Assembly (NCBI GenBank): GCA_911728435.2
Contig: OU452200.1
Span: 29,403,715 to 29,467,714 of the forward strand
Length of the DNA stretch: 64,000 nt
Reading direction: 5' to 3'
Origin: Apoderus coryli
Lineage: Eukaryota; Arthropoda; Insecta; Coleoptera; Attelabidae
Part shown: one piece after another, positions 35,396 to 47,337 of the stretch
Layout of the letters: each line of letters begins with the position of its first letter
How positions within the stretch are numbered: position 1 is the stretch's first letter
Position numbers and translations under genes: made by a program
The notes under the pieces: generated by a model
Seen by the model: the letters and a program-made list of their open reading frames with translations, nothing else
Database searches by the model: none
What the model was told of the DNA's origin: nothing

Positions 35396-36094
35396 TAATA
35401 GATAGATAGATCTTTATTTACCATAGTAACAATTAAAAAAATTTCATAATTACAATTTACAGCACGTCCAAATAGAAAACTTACAATTCAACTTGTAAAA
35501 TCTTTGTATAACATATATGTATGTATAAACAACAATCACGATTACATTTTACAAACAAATTTCAATATATTTTATCTCAAATCCAACAAGGCGTATAGAC
35601 CATCATTTTCAAAATGAGTGTGACATGTACTCATCAACTAAATAAAAACAATTACTTAAGAGAAGTTCCTTTATTTTTCTTTTAAATGTATTCTTGTTTA
35701 AAATTTTGAAGCTAGCAGGAAGCTTGTTGTATAATTTTATATTTATCGAGTTATTTTGACTGTTGTTAAGTCTAAAACGTGGCGCAATGGTCAGCCCAAC
35801 AGAACGAGTATTGTGGTCATGAACCTGTCCGTGCCTAGGGAACCTATCCTTATGCTCATGAATTTCCATGAGCTGGTGATAGACATAAACACAAGGCAAA
35901 GGCATTATCCTGTACCCAAGAAAGAATGGACGACAGTGATCAATAGGCCCCGCACCAGCCAACAGTCTAATAGCTTTCTTCTGTAGCCTAAAAACCTGTA
36001 ACGCGTTGGCTGAGTTGCCCTAAAGAATAACCCCGTATAAAATACGCGAATGAAACAAGCCATAATAGACAGACTTAAGAACCTCAAAGGAAAG
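35396..36094 (-). pseudogene. 3' part of a CR1/Jockey-like LINE
   Basis: Continues the reverse transcriptase protein of 37685-38714 beyond the inserted Transib-like element. On the minus strand it encodes RILYGVIL, LQVFRLQKKAIRLLAGAG, HCRPFFLGYRIMPLPCVYVY, HDHNTRS, and LYNKLPASFKILNKNTFKRK, the typical post-RT tail of CR1/Jockey elements (YG.. , RxQKKAIR, HxTR, YNxLPxxxK). ORF ends at 35609. A 3' UTR follows with AATAAA, then a TCTA microsatellite at the end (about 35399-35411), a terminus style seen in CR1-type elements. One frame break near 35960. Confidence 0.8.
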
Positions 36095-36099
36095 CGCCG

Positions 36100-37679
36100 C
36101 ACAGTGGTACAAAATCCAGAAAAGCTGGCCAAAACCTTAATTTCACCTTGATTTAAACAAGATTTTGTATAATAGGCTTTTATAATTACAGATTACAAAA
36201 AAAAAGTGGTGAATTTAAAAAAAAAAACAAAATGGCGGATTTAAAATGGCTGGAGACTTTTAGAAAACTTGCTTAAACAACTTAAATTTAATTACCAACA
36301 AAAATCATTTCAAAACTGAAAAATAATAATAGAGAGGCAAAAATATACAGGGTGATTTATGGTTGATGTTAGGTTCGACGATCATTAAGAGACATATTTA
36401 CGATCCTCCTAAAAATTTGGTTACTTATATACAGTCAATATAATATATTACCCAAAGATTTTTATATTTTTACCTAGTTACAGGGTAATCGCAATTGACC
36501 TTAGTGTGAACTATACTTGAACAAATAAAAGTCTCTTTATTATCACATATTCTAAACAGCAATTAAAGTCTTTTTCAAATGATACATCATGCTCCTATAG
36601 GTAAAAATAATGAGGAAAAAGTTTACAATTCTTTCCACGGCTGGTTTGTCGAAGCAATTGACATTGATTTTTGGAAAGTCTTGTTTCAATTAGCAATGAC
36701 AAAGCTCCGTCCTCAGAAAGTGTTCTCCCTTGAACCGAATTAATTGAGTTTCTGTACTTGGACGGTTTAGTAGGTGTCCCAAACGTAATTTCATGTAAAA
36801 CATAGGCAGAATCCAATTTTCCAAGGACGACCACTTCTAGGAGTACTCGAAATTGGTTTCGGCTTATCGTCATTGATCACAATAGTCATTTCGTTTAGCC
36901 AGTTTTGAAATTTGCCTAAAAACTTATCCTCGGTTCGGTGCACTTCCTGCAACTTCATTTTTATTTTTTGTACGGTATTACGTAACTTAGTTTTATCACT
37001 CTCAGTTAATTCAAAATCGCACTTATATTTTCTATTAATTTCGTTTTGCACAATGTCACATATGTTTTTGATATTTTGATTCAAGTGGGCCTTTATTAAA
37101 AAAAAGAGCGGAAATGCTCCGATATTTCGTGCATTTAGGTTTAAAAAAAAAATCCAAAGGCAGAGTGGCAGCTAGTGGCAGACAAATGTCACTTTTCTTG
37201 AATAAGTAGACAACAATAATCAATATCTAACAAGATTTGTTGCGGAATTCCGTGGACTTTTTTTTGTATCTCTACCAAAATAAATAATATGTTCTTGAAA
37301 GGTTTAACTTTTTCTTGTATTTTGTACTTAAATTATTAATTAGTAATAAATAATTAATTATTATTACTAGCATATTCGAATACTACGTACCTTTGCCTAC
37401 TTCAGCCATTTTGTTTTATTAAAAATGAATTAAATCTACACTTTTTTACGTACTCACAAACTAAAGCCTATTTTTAAGCGCGTGCGGTTTACCGATTCCA
37501 CTTGTTCGAGAGTCACTTTAGTACTGCGTATCGCGGCAGGTCGTTGACCTTGAGACGTATGTTTAACGCTACGCGATACTCTAATATGTTGCCGAACTTA
37601 TTTAATTCTAAAAATCCGCATTTTTAGAAAAACTTTATTAAGGGTTTTGGCCAGCTATTTAGACTTTTGTACCACTGTG
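36100..37679 (-). mobile_element. Transib-like DNA transposon inserted in the LINE
   Basis: Terminal inverted repeats run from CACAGTGGTACAAAA (36100) to its reverse complement ending 37679, with further match GCTGGCCAAAACC inward. TSD CGCCG is at 36095-36099 and 37680-37684. A 5-bp GC-rich duplication with a CACAGTG-starting end is the established signature of Transib elements, relatives of RAG recombinase; that heptamer equals the consensus V(D)J signal heptamer. The interior (1.58 kb) is too short for the full transposase. Confidence 0.75.
36595..37084 (-). pseudogene. frameshifted ORF inside the Transib-like element
   Basis: Minus strand 37084 to 36791 encodes 97 residues, basic and probably helical (ELTESDKTKLRNTVQKIKMK, LGKFQNWLNEMTIVI), then PRSGRP. 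A -1/+1 change at about 36800-36850 leads into KLDSAYVLHEITFGTPTKPS, GALSLLIETRLSKNQ and KNCKLFPHYFYL. The pattern ALxLxxEtxLxKxQYxLxR ... KNCxLxPxY is one I associate with repeated uncharacterised arthropod proteins in transposons. No catalytic residues visible. Might be an accessory or N-terminal part of the element's protein. Confidence 0.5.
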
Positions 37680-37684
37680 CGCCG

Positions 37685-38714
37685 TTCTGAATTGCCTAAT
37701 CACAAATAAAATACCAGACAGCTTACTACTCAGTTGACTCACGTGTTCGGCCCAATTCAAACCGCCATCAACAACAATCCCAAGTATTTTGCGTCATTAC
37801 TAGCAAATTTTGGGTTACCTACTAGAAAAACAAATTTGTTTAGTTTTGTTGCAATTTAATTGTAAATTATTTGTTGAGAACCAGATTTCGGCCGCTTCCA
37901 GGACATCCGTAGACAAAATGTTGAGATTCTCAAACACACCCGATGTACTCAAATAAGACGTGTCATCAGCAGACAATACACAGCGACATTTGTCGTTCAT
38001 GTAAGAACATATATCGTTTATATATATTATGAAAAACTGAGGACCCAGTATCGACCCCTGGGGCACACCGTGCTTGAGGTCAACCCTGATGGACTCAATA
38101 TTTCCCACTCTAACACACTGTTGTCTACCAGTGAGGTAGGACTTTATAAGATTCCAAGGAACACCTCTCACACCGTAAAAATGCAACTTTTCCAAAAAAA
38201 TAGTATGCGAGACACAGTCGAACGCCTTGGCAAGGTCACACACCATCAACGATGCGTGCTCTCCCCGCTCAAAGGCATCAACTATGCCTGCCACAATCTC
38301 CGACACTGCTTTGACCGTGCTCCGTCCGGATCGAAAACCAAACTGAGCAGAGTCAAACAGGTCATGTTCTTCAAAATATTCTATTAGTCTATTTTTCAGC
38401 AGTACCTCAATGACTTTAGAGAAGATTACAGTAATTGATATTGGTCTGTAATTACCCAGAACCGAGCAATCGCCCTTCTTGAACACAGGCGTTATTCTAC
38501 TTAGTTTAAATCTTTCGGGAAAAATACCGGTAGTAAAACATAAGTTTGCCAAATTGGTCAAAGGCACAACAAGGATATCCACAGAATTTTTAATCAAAAC
38601 AGAATTCAAGTCATACACGTCATTTGCGGTTGACGATTTAATACTATTTATAACTGAAAAAACCTCATGCTCTGTGACTGGAGTAAAAAAATACTTAACT
38701 CTAATGATTAGCAA
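37685..38714 (-). pseudogene. CR1/Jockey-like LINE reverse transcriptase domain
   Basis: Minus strand, 299 open codons from 38714 to 37815. Motifs in order: FFTPVTEHEVFSVINSIKSS, LCFTTGIFPERFKLSRITPV, FKKGD, NYRPISI, QFGFRSGRST, VCDLAKAFDCVSHTIFLEKL, YLTGRQQCVRVG, LKHGVPQGSILGPQFFIIYI, and SADDTSYL (catalytic box, usually YADD or FADD; here S replaces the aromatic residue). After a stop and a frameshift at about 37770-37810 the thumb region DAKYLGIVVDGGLNWAEHVS is still legible up to the Transib insertion. Endonuclease is missing by 5' truncation near 38710. One of the best preserved coding segments in the window. Confidence 0.88.
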
Positions 38715-39331
38715 AATTATTTCGTTACAAAAAGAAATTTATCCGATAAAAAAAAACTCTTGTGTTTTTACTGTTGATAAATTAACTCCTGTATAAAATG
38801 TGTCATTTAAAGATGACTGTTTTGTCATTTTGACAGCGATAAAAAAGGTGCATCGTTTATTATCACCGATAAAAACACCTGTTCCTCTTAAGCATCTACA
38901 TCTAGTATGCCTACGTCCCTTTAATGTCTGCCCTGTCAGTTATTTAAGTATATTGTTGATAATTGATACTGAAACATTACAACACCAAACCAAGCAATTT
39001 ATAACAATTGTTTATTTAATAACTGTTCATTTAAATAATTGAATTGTATCAATAAAGATAATTATTGTTGTTCTTCATTCATATATTCGGTCGTAAATTT
39101 ATCTTGCCAAAAAACACTCGAGCTTTTCTTTTAAGAATAACTTTCTTTTTAACTCAAAATTTTTCCATCAGTAATTTTGCTCGAAAAACCGCCACTTGAC
39201 AAAATAACTCGACCTTCGGTCTCGCGATTTTGTCATTTCAGTTTTTCTCGTAACATTACTAAAATTATTTCGTTACAAAAAGAAATTTATCCGATAAAAA
39301 AAAAGCTATTGTGTTTTTACTGTTGAAAAAA
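38706..39331. repeat. direct repeat pair of about 75 bp flanking 470 bp
   Basis: AAAATTATTTCGTTACAAAA starts near 38713 and 39266, each followed by AGAAATTTATCCGATAAAAA and then TTGTGTTTTTACTGTTGA. Between the copies is a hairpin with arms TGACAAAAT / ATTTTGTCA at about 39197-39236. The first copy abuts the 5' truncation of the LINE. Confidence 0.65.
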
Positions 39332-40086
39332 TTGATTTTTATTTTATAGCTTTTAAATAACATTCCGACATAAAAATTTAAATATGTCAAATACGTTTAG
39401 ACGTAATATTATTTTAGTCCAATTTTTCCGATCGACAGTGATACAATTCCAAACTTTAACATTTTCAAGTGATTATTTTCCGAATCAATCGTGGGATACC
39501 TTGTATAGGTACCTTCAACTTGTTTAACAGACTGAATGTTGATGTGAAAAATATTTAAAATAAAACTATATTTCCATTTGAAAAAGCTAATAAATAAACG
39601 GTATCTAAAATAGGAATTTGAATATGCCGTTCATTGTAAAGTAAAGCATTTATCTGTATATCTAAAACAAAAATAGAGATACATATTTTAAACACAGATA
39701 ATTCTAATTCCATTAATCATATGGTCTCCAATAATATATCTATGTCCTTATCAATAACTTCATATTCAGGTTGAGCACACAAATAACTATTTGCCTGCTA
39801 ACCAAATAACTACAATTCAAATTCAATAGTGCGATTAATATCTGATGAAAACACCGTTGAACACAATTGGAACACATTATTATAACAGATTTCTGCATTC
39901 TGTTGTGATGTAGTAGGATCTAAATAGAGCCACTTAAACCATGAACGGTAACATAAACATCGGTTCACTCAAAAAGAACATATATTTCATATTTTTGCTT
40001 AGAAATAAATGCAAATTGAATAGGTGAGGTTTCAGATCAACAATTATTCAATGCCAATGCTCTGTAATTTTTGTTAAAACCCACCT
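39332..40086. other. AT-rich gap
   Basis: No recognised feature. Confidence 0.4.
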
Positions 40087-40128
40087 CTAACACAGCTTAA
40101 GGTTTTTCTAAACCTTAAGCTGTGTTAG
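40087..40128. repeat. perfect 19-bp hairpin, 4-nt loop
   Basis: CTAACACAGCTTAAGGTTT (40087-40105), loop TTCT, then its exact reverse complement (40110-40128). Isolated; could be a tiny MITE core or an RNA hairpin. Confidence 0.8.
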
Positions 40129-40269
40129 TAGTAGTATAGCGGAAGGTTAGTACAATTATTATTGTTGTTCTTATTTTTCTTATTCATTTGCTGAATTATT
40201 ATTAAAATATGACAGTTTGTATTCCTTCTACTTCTTGTATGGTTTCAGTTGTTGGTTATAGCTAATTAT

Positions 40270-41400
40270 ACTTTATTTATACTGCGACACAAACTCAAAT
40301 TGAAGATATTCTAAATCTTGCAGATTTACTCCCAAATCCGGGGTACCCCAAGGATCTAACATTGGTCTCTTACTATTTTTGATACTTATAGATGACCTGC
40401 TCAAGGTTATTGGTGCCTCTAGGCTTGATTTTACCGACGATTTTAAGTTCTTGACTGTGGTAGATTCTTTGAGTGATTGCGAAGCGTTGCAAGAGAATTT
40501 GAATATCGTGAATGACTGGTATGGAATTAACAAATTATATTTAAATGTATCCTAATGCTAAGTGTCAACCTTTCATAGAATTAAGAACCCAATTCTTTTT
40601 CAATCTAAAATAAATAACGATAAATTGAAGCGCGTGTCCGAAGTCACTGATTTGGGTGTTGTCTTCCATACTAAATTCACATTATTCCTCTGTGATTCGC
40701 TATAGAGCGCTTGGTTTTGTGTTGCGGAATTGTAGAAACTTTGGGGTATGCACTTCGGAACTTCTATATTATGCATTTGTTCGTAGCAGATTGGAGTTTG
40801 CTTCATTAATTTGGAATCCTATGTACGGTTGCTATAATAGAAATTTGGAGTCTGTGCAAAGGCGATTTCTAAAATACTTGGCTTATAGAGAGGATGGCAT
40901 CTACCCTGCAATGAGTGCAAATCATCAAAACTTATTGAACAGATACCGTATGCGTTCTCTGAGTTTACGTAGGGATATAGGTTCCGTTAAATTCTTATAT
41001 AATTTAATTATTCACAAATGACAGACTGTGAGTATTTACTGTCTACGTTAGATTTTCATATTCGGCGTCCTGGAGTCAGGAGTAGTCCTACTTTCAGATT
41101 GACCACGCCCAATTCAAATGTTCTTAGTCAAAGTCCAGTTTTTTATATGTGTACTTTTTATAATTCAGTTTCTAGTAGTGCTGATGCTGATCTGTTCAAT
41201 GATTGCATAGGACAAATAATCCAAATGTTTTTTTTTTGTCTATGATTGGTGAATTATTTTAAATGAAGTTTTTTTTAATTAATGTATTTTATTACTTAGT
41301 TTTAGGTAGATGTATTATTTTCAATATATTTGTAGTTTTTCATTTCCTCTGTGTGCCAATGGCCTGTTGGAAGAATAAAGCCTATAATTACTGTATGACA
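40270..41400 (+). pseudogene. non-LTR reverse transcriptase, 5'-truncated
   Basis: Plus-strand reading: GVPQGSNIGLLLFLILIDDL (about 40339-40400), DFTDDFKFLTVVDSL with the DD catalytic pair, ENLNIVNDWYGINKLYLNVS then a stop; then VSEVTDLGVVFHTKF; from 40656 RYRALGFVLRNCRNF, LLYYAFVRSRLEFASLIWNP, SVQRRFLKYLAYREDG, RRDIGSVKFLYNLI; then LSTLDFHIRRPGVRSSPTFR and YNSVSS. This is the RT palm to C-terminal tail of a jockey-superfamily LINE (LEYASxIWNPxY, VQRRFLKYL). Stops and frame changes kill it. AATAAAG near 41376 probably marks its 3' end. Confidence 0.8.
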
Positions 41401-43445
41401 TAATTAAACCAAATCTCGATTATTGATTGGATATTTGATGTGAAAAGTTACTTGACAACGTCAATCGCGTGCGGAATAGTCACTTTGCACACTTGTTAGG
41501 AAATATACTATTACGAACGGGTATAGTATAGATACTGAACATGGGTATGGAGCGTTCAAAAACTTTCTCAAACGCAACTCATTTAAAAAGAATACAAAAT
41601 TTACTGTCATAAGTTCAGTTTTAGTAGAATACTATTCAGATTTTAGGTAATTATTTATATGAAAAGAACAAAAAAAAAATAAATAAATTTACAATTTTAA
41701 ATGCTCCTCCATAAGATTATAGTTACTGGGCGCTTCTTTTAATATCCAAAATTTACAATATGCCTAACATTCTAAGGGTAGTTGTTCCGTGCAACCGGTG
41801 GCAGTGAGTTTCTAGATTATCAGTGATAGTGAATCACGGATAAGTCGTGGATTAACGTATCGGTATCATAGTTAAAACAATAGACGTTACTGCACATCGT
41901 GTCGGCACGTTTGATGTTGATGTCAAACCGATTTTGTACTTAAAAATATACATGTAATTAACTGGTTTGCGTGAGAAATTCTGGTATATTGTTTTCTTTA
42001 AAATAAGGAAATAGAATAGGTATGCGACTCTAAACTATTGTAAGTCCATAACAGTGGACTTGCAAGGCTGAAAGAAAATGACTTAAATTAGTTCTGATCC
42101 ATCGCAATTCTAAGAAAATAATTAAACAAGATGTCTGTATACTATATTTGAATTTTATTCCAAAACAAACAACACACACACACACAAGTTTAAAATTATT
42201 GAATTTCTTTCTTCCCCTGAAAAATTTTCGCTACATTTGTTCCTGCAGTTTTCACAGGGAGCTTTTAATTTTCTTTCTGTCTGAGTATTACCTTTCCACT
42301 TCACGTATTCTTTTCCGCTGTTCCTAGAACTTATAATATAGTTTCTTTTCCAATTCTGGGTATTCCATCATAAACTGATTTTGAAAAATATTACTTAAAT
42401 AGTTCTGCATTCAGGCGACGATATAGATATAGTATATATAGTAGCGGGCCACAAATGTGGCTGGGAATGCGACGAGTCGATGCCATTTTCAGCGTCTAGT
42501 GAACCTTCTTGTCTATAGTTAATATTCGATGGCGGTACAGTATGTTAGAGATACAAATTCTGAAGTATTTTATGTAACAAAAAACATAACAGAATTTTGT
42601 TTTAAGTCAAGTAACTAACACGATGATTCAATTCAAAAATTAGGATTACTTAAAATTCATAACAAGAAAATATAAGAACATCTTGTTTTGTGCGAATGTG
42701 TTCTGAATTTGGACAAAAACTAGGTTATTATTTAAGTAAAAGCATAATTGGCTTGAATAGAGAATAATATATCGTGGTACCACTACTGCTAGCCGCTGGA
42801 GGAGGCACTCATTGAGGACTAAGTCTTATTGCAAGCTCCCACATCTCTTACTAAACATTATAATTCAAAACTACTCTTGTGTGAACTAAAAACTTAAAAA
42901 AATAAATCGAAAACCTTCTTTGCAGTTTACACAACAAAACATCAGTGCTTGATAACCATATATATCTGATATAAATTTCGACGAGCGATTTAAATTTGTA
43001 TTGGTGGTTGTATACCACTTTAAAATGTATGGAGATGTGTATATAAAGTACCTACATCTCGTGTGATACATGACATGTAGACGAGGTGGAGCGACAGCGG
43101 ACAGCACTAAGATACCATCGAACCGTCATTACAATAACAAATAAGAACACAGAGTGGAGCATCGTGTCGGTTGTGTAAAAGCTAGAGGCATAAATAGCCG
43201 GTACCAGGACACAAAACAGCTTTTTCTGCTTCAAAATATTCAAGTACATAACAGAAAAAGCACTTTCAATGGAAAAAATATTGAGTTTGGAAATTGGCCT
43301 GCCAAAATTACACGAATTTTAAATAAGGATATAATTGGCCAGCATTTGTTTATAGACACCGCCTTAATTATAAACAGAACTGAAAACACACACTTAATTA
43401 CTGTGATAAATAGGTAGTTAGTTACAGATTGCCATTAAAAAGATA
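41401..43445. other. 2-kb gap
   Basis: A CA microsatellite lies at about 42171-42186. The 43154-43417 frame (87 codons) has no known domain. AGGCATAAATAGCC near 43188 resembles a TATA box but no product follows. Confidence 0.4.
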
Positions 43446-43449
43446 TTCA

Positions 43450-43560
43450 TTTCAACATGTTTCGAGTACAATTACTAGCATATAAATATGTTGGGGATGG
43501 ATGTTAGTACGTGGGGATATTTTTACTCGAAACATGTTCTATGACTCATCATCAGCATAA
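43450..43560. repeat. small inverted repeat with GAAACATGTT arms
   Basis: Minus TACTCGAAACATGTT near 43453-43468 faces plus TACTCGAAACATGTT near 43530-43545; a CTGATGATGAGT on the minus strand lies just outside. The pieces of a hammerhead-like unit (GAGT/ACTC stem, GAA, ACATGT) are present but scrambled across the inversion. Confidence 0.45.
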
Positions 43561-43618
43561 ATACTACTTAATCTTTGAAATATTGTCGATCAAGTAACTC
43601 AATTAGGACCAAAAGTAA

Positions 43619-44250
43619 AAACATAGAAAAATCGAACATCGCGCCATTATAAAGTTCCTGAGTAAGCAACAGAGTCTGTTCAAACCATTATGTAAGAGAT
43701 ATCATCGGTTTACGGGGAACATTGCCCAGGAAAAACGAGTAGCATAAGAAAAATTTCGAGTTTTTGGATCTCTGTTTTGAAAAAAACAATGGTGCACTGT
43801 TTCGGCTTGTTGCTGGACATGAAGCATGGGTTCATCATTATGAATCTAAGTTCTAGTAGGACTCCATGCAATGACATAAAGAAGGTAGATCAAGAAGTTT
43901 AAGGTTACACACTCAGTCATATACTATAAGTTATGGCGAACAACTTTTCGGGCTCAGAATATATTCAATTGATTAATTAAAGATAAAGATGTAATAGAAC
44001 ACAATCTTCCATTACTTGGTTCTGCACAAAGTAGGCTTAGATATTATAAATTACCCACCATATTATATAGGTACTCTAGATTTGGCCCCCAGCGATTGTT
44101 ATTTGTCCCCAAAATTGAAAAAGAACTCCGTGGGAAGAAATTTATGAGCAATGAAGAAGTTAAGGTAGCAGTTTCGGCGAGCGTCATTTTTTTTAACAAA
44201 TTAATTGAAAGATTTGAGAAGTGTATTAGGGTTGCACATGAATAAGTATA
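43619..44250 (+). pseudogene. mariner transposase pseudogene
   Basis: Plus strand: KIEHRAIIKFLSKQQS (N-terminal HTH of mariner, KxExRAVIKFLxKxG, with the start codon changed to ATA), YHRFTGNIA, then GHEAWVHHYESK (normally GDExWVHHYxPESK; the first catalytic D is now H), and at 44080-44245 DLAPSDCYLSPKLKK, ELRGKKFMSNEEVKVAV. The order and spacing fit a whole mariner coding region of about 345 codons shortened by deletions. Multiple frame changes. Confidence 0.75.
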
Positions 44251-45257
44251 TTTAAAAAGAAATATGCTCAAGATTGCATTTTAATTTTCTACCATTATCG
44301 TTATTCCGCAGACTTTTGAGAAAAAGAAATTTAATTATATTTTATAAGTTTACATTTTGAAGAACAATAAACATTACACTGTATTAATGAATTTTTCTGA
44401 CAGAGGAACTTGTAAAATCAAGAGAGCGAGCTAATTTTATATATTATGCTCTATATTTCGGGAACCCTTAAGTAATTGGGGATCCAATAATATAATTGCA
44501 ATTTCCTTTAGAGCAAATTGTAAATAATTACATTCCTCTCAAAGTAGTTACATCTGAATTAACATTTAGAAGTTGGTGTCATTCGATAAGGAAAATTCAT
44601 ATATATATTTGATTAAATTTAGTATCATAGAGCTCGTTTGACATCATTCGTCAAAACGGCGCTCCAGTAGTACTTTAATGTCGATTTGTGGACAGAGATA
44701 TATACAGTGGTGGAGACATTTTAACTTTATAGCATCATGGAGATTGGAAATCATCTACGGTTGCAGAGACTTATGTTGAAGACTCTATACCAAACAAAAC
44801 TTAAATTGTCAAAAAAATTCTTCAACCCGAAGATGACTAACACCGCGTTTGTGCGTTGCGGAAGAAAAATGAAATACAGCTCCAATAAAGATGTATTTTC
44901 AAAATTGTTCTGATTGTAATGTAAATAATAATTTTTCTAAAACATACTTATCTTTATATTTAAGAATTTATTGAAAATTACATTTCCTATCACAAATTAA
45001 AAACATTCAGTAGAACGTGTTTTTTCACACAAAAATGGTATAAACAGTCAGTTTTGACATCGAAAATCACTCAAAACACGATCACGATCGTAGGAAAATA
45101 TTTAATCGGGGGCAGACTGTAGAAACTGCGACACTTGTTTATTAAAACCCATACCCCGAACGAACATGGCAATTTAGCACTATGTTTCTTGGGTTAAAAA
45201 GGAACCTTATTAACTTTGGTGCACTCGAAAATGACGACAAACTAACAAAAATATTAG
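44251..45257. other. gap
   Basis: No recognised coding; ACAGTGGTGGAGACATTTT near 44706 resembles a Tc1-type end without a partner. Confidence 0.4.
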
Positions 45258-45507
45258 CTGACAACAAGATGTTTTTGGTGACATCTAGTGTGAAACACAT
45301 TTCCAACATAACAAAAAGTCTTGTTACTTTATGTAACAAGCAATTCATAAATAAATCCTCCCGCCAGGGAATTCGGGCGTATCTAGTGTTGGCAATAGGT
45401 TTTAATGGAGTTGTTGCGTCTTGTCCGGCTATCGTTTGTGAACTGTGTTTCACCGAGCATATTGCCTGCTCACACTAGATGTCGCCAAAAACATCTTGTT
45501 GTCAGTC
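45258..45507. mobile_element. TIR element related to the 30.6-kb hammerhead repeat
   Basis: Ends CTGACAACAAGATGTTTTTG and their reverse complement (to 45507) form TIRs of about 33 bp. The body (TTTCCAACATAA, TATGTAACAAGCAATTC, CTTGTCCGGC) matches the non-hammerhead part of 30645-31062 in the opposite orientation. Confidence 0.7.
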
Positions 45508-45714
45508 ATCTCTCGGGCTAGTACCCAATAAACACACATACGTTTATTTAACGTTTATCATTACAAAACACCTTTCCAAAAAAAGATACATTAAATACGT
45601 ACATTTTACTTTTATATGTCGCGCTTTTTCACGTTACAGAACACTAATAACGAAACGTTAGTTAAATGCTATATAAAAAAGTGTATTGAACGTATTTATG
45701 TATATATATTCAAC

Positions 45715-45930
45715 GGTGAAATCAAACGTTATTAAAACGGTTCTAAAATACGTTAATAATACGATTACAGAAACGTTAATTCTTAGCTTTTAAAAAACGA
45801 CAAATGCATGTATTACATATACATGCATTTATCGTTTTTTAAAAGCTAATAATTAACGTTTGTGTAATCGTATTAATTACGCATTTTAGGAATGTTTAAA
45901 TAACGTTTGATTTCACGTTATTTAATGTGG
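45715..45930. repeat. long palindrome, arms about 105 bp (copy 1)
   Basis: Centred near 45818 in ATGCATGTATTACATATACATGCAT. Arms extend outward through GTTTTTTAAAAGCTAA, the TAATACGATTACA region and GTGAAATCAAACGTTATT with few mismatches. The equivalent in copy 2 is about 56272-56487. Confidence 0.8.
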
Positions 45931-46122
45931 CTTTTATATATTTTTGTAACGTGAAAACGTTGATAAAATGTATGGAATAAATCAATAAAACTACCAGATT
46001 TCCATTGTTGGGTTGGTACAAAAGTTTGATGAAAAAATAATGCCCTTTTTGTTAAATAGTTAAACCAAAAAATATAAACATTTTGGTGTTTTTTAATGTT
46101 GAATATTATGGTCAAATATAAC

Positions 46123-46207
46123 TTACAAAATTATACGATACAATAATGCACGTTTCGGCGAACGCTTTCTGTCGCCGAAACTTACGTTGTATCGAATAAT
46201 TTTGTAA
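46123..46207. repeat. two-part hairpin inside copy 1
   Basis: Outer arms TTACAAAATTATACGATACA / TTGTATCGAATAATTTTGTA and inner arms GTTTCGGCGA / TCGCCGAAAC. Conserved in copy 2 at about 56680-56764. Confidence 0.8.
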
Positions 46208-47013
46208 TTTCTTTTTGACAATATTTTATATAAAAATATTGAATAACACAAAAAACAAACGGATTTTTTATTGGTTTTTAATATATTTACAACCAACAAT
46301 CCAACTTTTTGATTTAACGATTTAGGATATTGGAGACATACTTTTAGCATCGAACCTTGTCCGTTATTTTATTAGGATAAAAACACTTTACATTTTTTGT
46401 TGTATATAATTATAACAAAATGTTCTAGAATCATCACTAGTGTAAAATGTAAGAACACAAATTGTCTATAAATATGTAATATATTCTAAACATAGGAACA
46501 TATTTTTTAATAACAAATAGAAAGTTAAATTAAGGAACAAATAATTCTTTCACATATTAAGAAGAATAAAATATAGAATTATGCTTAAATTTTGACTGCT
46601 TCTTAACCGCTTACGATAGGGAATTTTAATTAATTTAAAAAATCAATAAATCATAAATCTAATACATTAATAATGCTTGCAAATCATTTTTCTGGTGCAC
46701 GGGAAAGTTCAATTTGGCTGCTTCTGAAATGAAAAATGTATACATAGGTATTAGCATAATATAATTATAAATATTTAGAATGTAATTTTATTTTTGCTAG
46801 AAGCGTATAGATACTCTATACATTTTTAGGCAAAAGTAAAAGATATTTACTTTTAATCTAAAATTATATTTTCTGAGTGCAATAAACCAAACACCCAGTA
46901 AATTCATTGCATTAATTTGTCAATTTTAAATTTTTTTCCTGTGAATTTTTTCAAATTTTATAATCTAATTTTTATTAGTGTTCTAAAAGCAAAATATCGA
47001 GTGGTGTGGCTGG

Positions 47014-47042
47014 CTGATGAGTACAAACGAGTACGAAATATA
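47014..47042 (+). ncRNA. second, weaker hammerhead-like core in copy 1
   Basis: CTGATGA (47014-47020), GTAC (47021-47024), AAACGA loop start, GTAC (47031-47034), GAA, then ATAT and A. Stem II is four pairs. Stem I is at most two pairs, so this may be coincidence. Same in copy 2 at 57571. Confidence 0.3.
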
Positions 47043-47337
47043 CTTATTTTAAAAAATGTGTACATTAATAGGGCGCATAATTTTTATTTATAATATTTTT
47101 CTGCAAATATGGTGGTAAATAATGCGTAAATGGATCTTAACGCACTAATTTTATACCCTGTGTAAATATCAAATATGTTTAACCCGTTTTAGTATCATAA
47201 TAAAATCTTGTGTTCTATCTTATTGACACCTATTACTTACCTAAAATAGTGCTCAAAAGTGTCGTCTTTTCAAAACCATTTTGTTGAAGCGACCTTTACA
47301 GTTGAACTGTATTCCCAATTGGTTGGCCATTAAAAAT

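Noticed and set aside
42171..42186. Functional element at the CA repeat
   Set aside because: Plain short microsatellite.
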